Source: Stagnihabitans sp043738565
Lineage (GTDB): Bacteria; Pseudomonadota; Alphaproteobacteria; Rhodobacterales; Rhodobacteraceae
Direction: 5' to 3'
Assembly (NCBI GenBank): GCA_043738565.1
Contig: JAYUGA010000074.1
Location: 1 to 6,339, forward strand
DNA length: 6,339 nt
In this document: in pieces, positions 5,327-6,339 of the stretch
Position numbering within the stretch: position 1 is the first letter of the stretch
Layout: each line of letters starts with the position of its first letter
The notes under the pieces: model-generated
Told to the model about the DNA's origin: nothing
The model's input: only the letters and a program-made list of their open reading frames with translations
Database searches by the model: none
Position numbers and translations under genes: made by a program

Positions 5327-6339
5327 TCAGCGCATTTCCTCAACCGGCGTCACGCCAAGAATAGCCAGTCCTGCCGAAATCACAACGCCCGTTGCGCGGA
5401 TCAGGGCGATTTTCGCCGAGGATGTGGCGGGGTTGCCCTCTTGGAGGAACCGCAAGCTGTGGTCGCCATTGCCACGGTTCCACAAGCCGTGGAGTTCAGA
5501 GGCGAGTTCGTAGAGGTAGAAGGCGATGCGGTGCGGCTCGTTGCCTCTGGCGGCGATTTCCACCTCGCGCGGCCATTCGGCGATGGCCTGGGCGAGGTCG
5601 ATTTCGGCCGCGTGGGCAAGCTGGGTCAGGTCGGCCTTGGCCAGCGCGGCATCGCTGACATCCAGCCCGGCGTCGCGGGCCTTGCGCAGGACCGAGTTAA
5701 TGCGGGCGTTGGCATACTGGACGTAGAAGACCGGGTTGTCCTTGGACTGTTCCAAGACCTTGGCGAAGTCGAAATCCAGCGTGACATCGTTCTTGCGCGT
5801 CAGCATCATGAAGCGGGTCACGTCAGCCCCGGCCTGATCGACGACATCGCGCAGGGTGACGAAGGTGCCCGCCCGCTTGGACATCTTGAACGGCTCGCCG
5901 TTTTTGTAAAGCCGGACCAGTTGCACCAGCTTGATGTCCAGCGGCACCCGGCCCCGGGACAAGGCAGAGACGGCGGCCTTCATGCGTTTGACATAGCCGC
6001 CGTGGTCGGCACCGAAAATGTCAATGAGGGCGTCAAAGCCGCGTTGCACCTTGTCATAGTGATAGGCGATGTCGGGGGCGAAATAGGTCCAGGAACCGTC
6101 GGATTTCATCACCGGGCGGTCCACATCATCGCCATGCGCGGTCGAGCGGAACAGGGTCTGCACGCGGGGTTCCCAATCTTCCTGGGTCTTGCCCTTGGGC
6201 GGTTCCAGCGTGCCTTCATAGATCAGGCCTTGGGCCCGCAGCGCGTCAATCGCGGCTTCGATCTTGCCGGTGCCGTAGAGCGCTTTTTCCGAGGAGAACA
6301 CATCCATCTGGACGCCCAACTGCGCCAGATCGTTGCGAA
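5327..6339 (-). CDS. argS: Arginyl-tRNA synthetase, C-terminal part (5' end outside window)
   Basis: ArgS charges tRNA-Arg with arginine in the cytoplasm and is a class I synthetase. About 337 codons are visible, roughly the C-terminal 58% of a usual ~580-residue enzyme. The frame stays open to the window's right edge, so the gene is cut by the window rather than truncated. Visible landmarks in order are TYFAPDIAYHYDK, the catalytic-core segment IFGADHGGYV (5990-6019), and the KMSKR signature (5873-5887) in FKMSKRAGTFVTLRDVV. The C-terminal DALR-type anticodon-binding helical domain follows (QYANARINSVLRK to LYELASELHGLWNRGN) and ends in LGVTPVEEMR. The N-terminal additional domain and HIGH motif lie outside. 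A TTG at 6319 is an internal Leu codon, not the start. The SPOR gene follows after 73 nt with no convincing terminator between, so some read-through is plausible. Confidence 0.96.
   Translation of the reverse strand, partial: RNDLAQLGVQMDVFSSEKALYGTGKIEAAIDALRAQGLIYEGTLEPPKGKTQEDWEPRVQTLFRSTAHGDDVDRPVMKSDGSWTYFAPDIAYHYDKVQRGFDALIDIFGADHGGYVKRMKAAVSALSRGRVPLDIKLVQLVRLYKNGEPFKMSKRAGTFVTLRDVVDQAGADVTRFMMLTRKNDVTLDFDFAKVLEQSKDNPVFYVQYANARINSVLRKARDAGLDVSDAALAKADLTQLAHAAEIDLAQAIAEWPREVEIAARGNEPHRIAFYLYELASELHGLWNRGNGDHSLRFLQEGNPATSSAKIALIRATGVVISAGLAILGVTPVEEMR

Noticed and set aside
6317..6319. TTG at 6319 as a start codon for a shorter argS-like gene
   Set aside because: The frame continues upstream to the window edge with ArgS-like sequence, so this is an internal leucine codon.

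Overview
The window looks like a high-GC alphaproteobacterial chromosome, most likely Rhodobacteraceae (Rhodobacter/Paracoccus-like). The basis is the GC-rich codon use, the fused double-length dCTP deaminase family, and the gene string argS - SPOR protein - nagZ - scpA - scpB. I recall that order from alphaproteobacteria; it was not checked here. Nothing in the window looks mobile, phage-like or CRISPR-like.

Left part, plus strand (1-1708): a complete tRNA-Pro with anticodon GGG and encoded CCA is followed by a strong hairpin. About 18 nt after the hairpin comes the ribosome binding site of a two-domain dCTP deaminase (dcd). Two nucleotides after its stop starts a small unrecognised protein with a clear signal peptide.

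Right part, minus strand (6339-1680): one compact gene cluster, read right to left. It begins with the 3' part of argS (arginyl-tRNA synthetase, cut by the window edge), then a 73-nt gap. A single-pass membrane protein with a C-terminal SPOR domain follows, then nagZ (beta-N-acetylhexosaminidase), scpA and scpB (kleisin and winged-helix partners of the SMC condensin), and a 68-residue basic protein I do not recognise. From the SPOR gene onward, neighbours overlap by 4, 8 and 4 nt and then sit 2 nt apart, so this is almost certainly one translationally coupled operon. It combines envelope/septal functions (SPOR), peptidoglycan recycling (NagZ) and chromosome organisation (ScpAB).

The two gene groups converge, and the last genes of each overlap by 29 bp at their 3' ends, with no convincing terminator between them. 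The window is densely coding, with no gene-free stretch above 300 bases. Most of it is ordinary housekeeping DNA. The parts worth a second look are the two unrecognised genes, the tRNA/hairpin/dcd leader, the asymmetric fused deaminase and the overlapping convergent ends.
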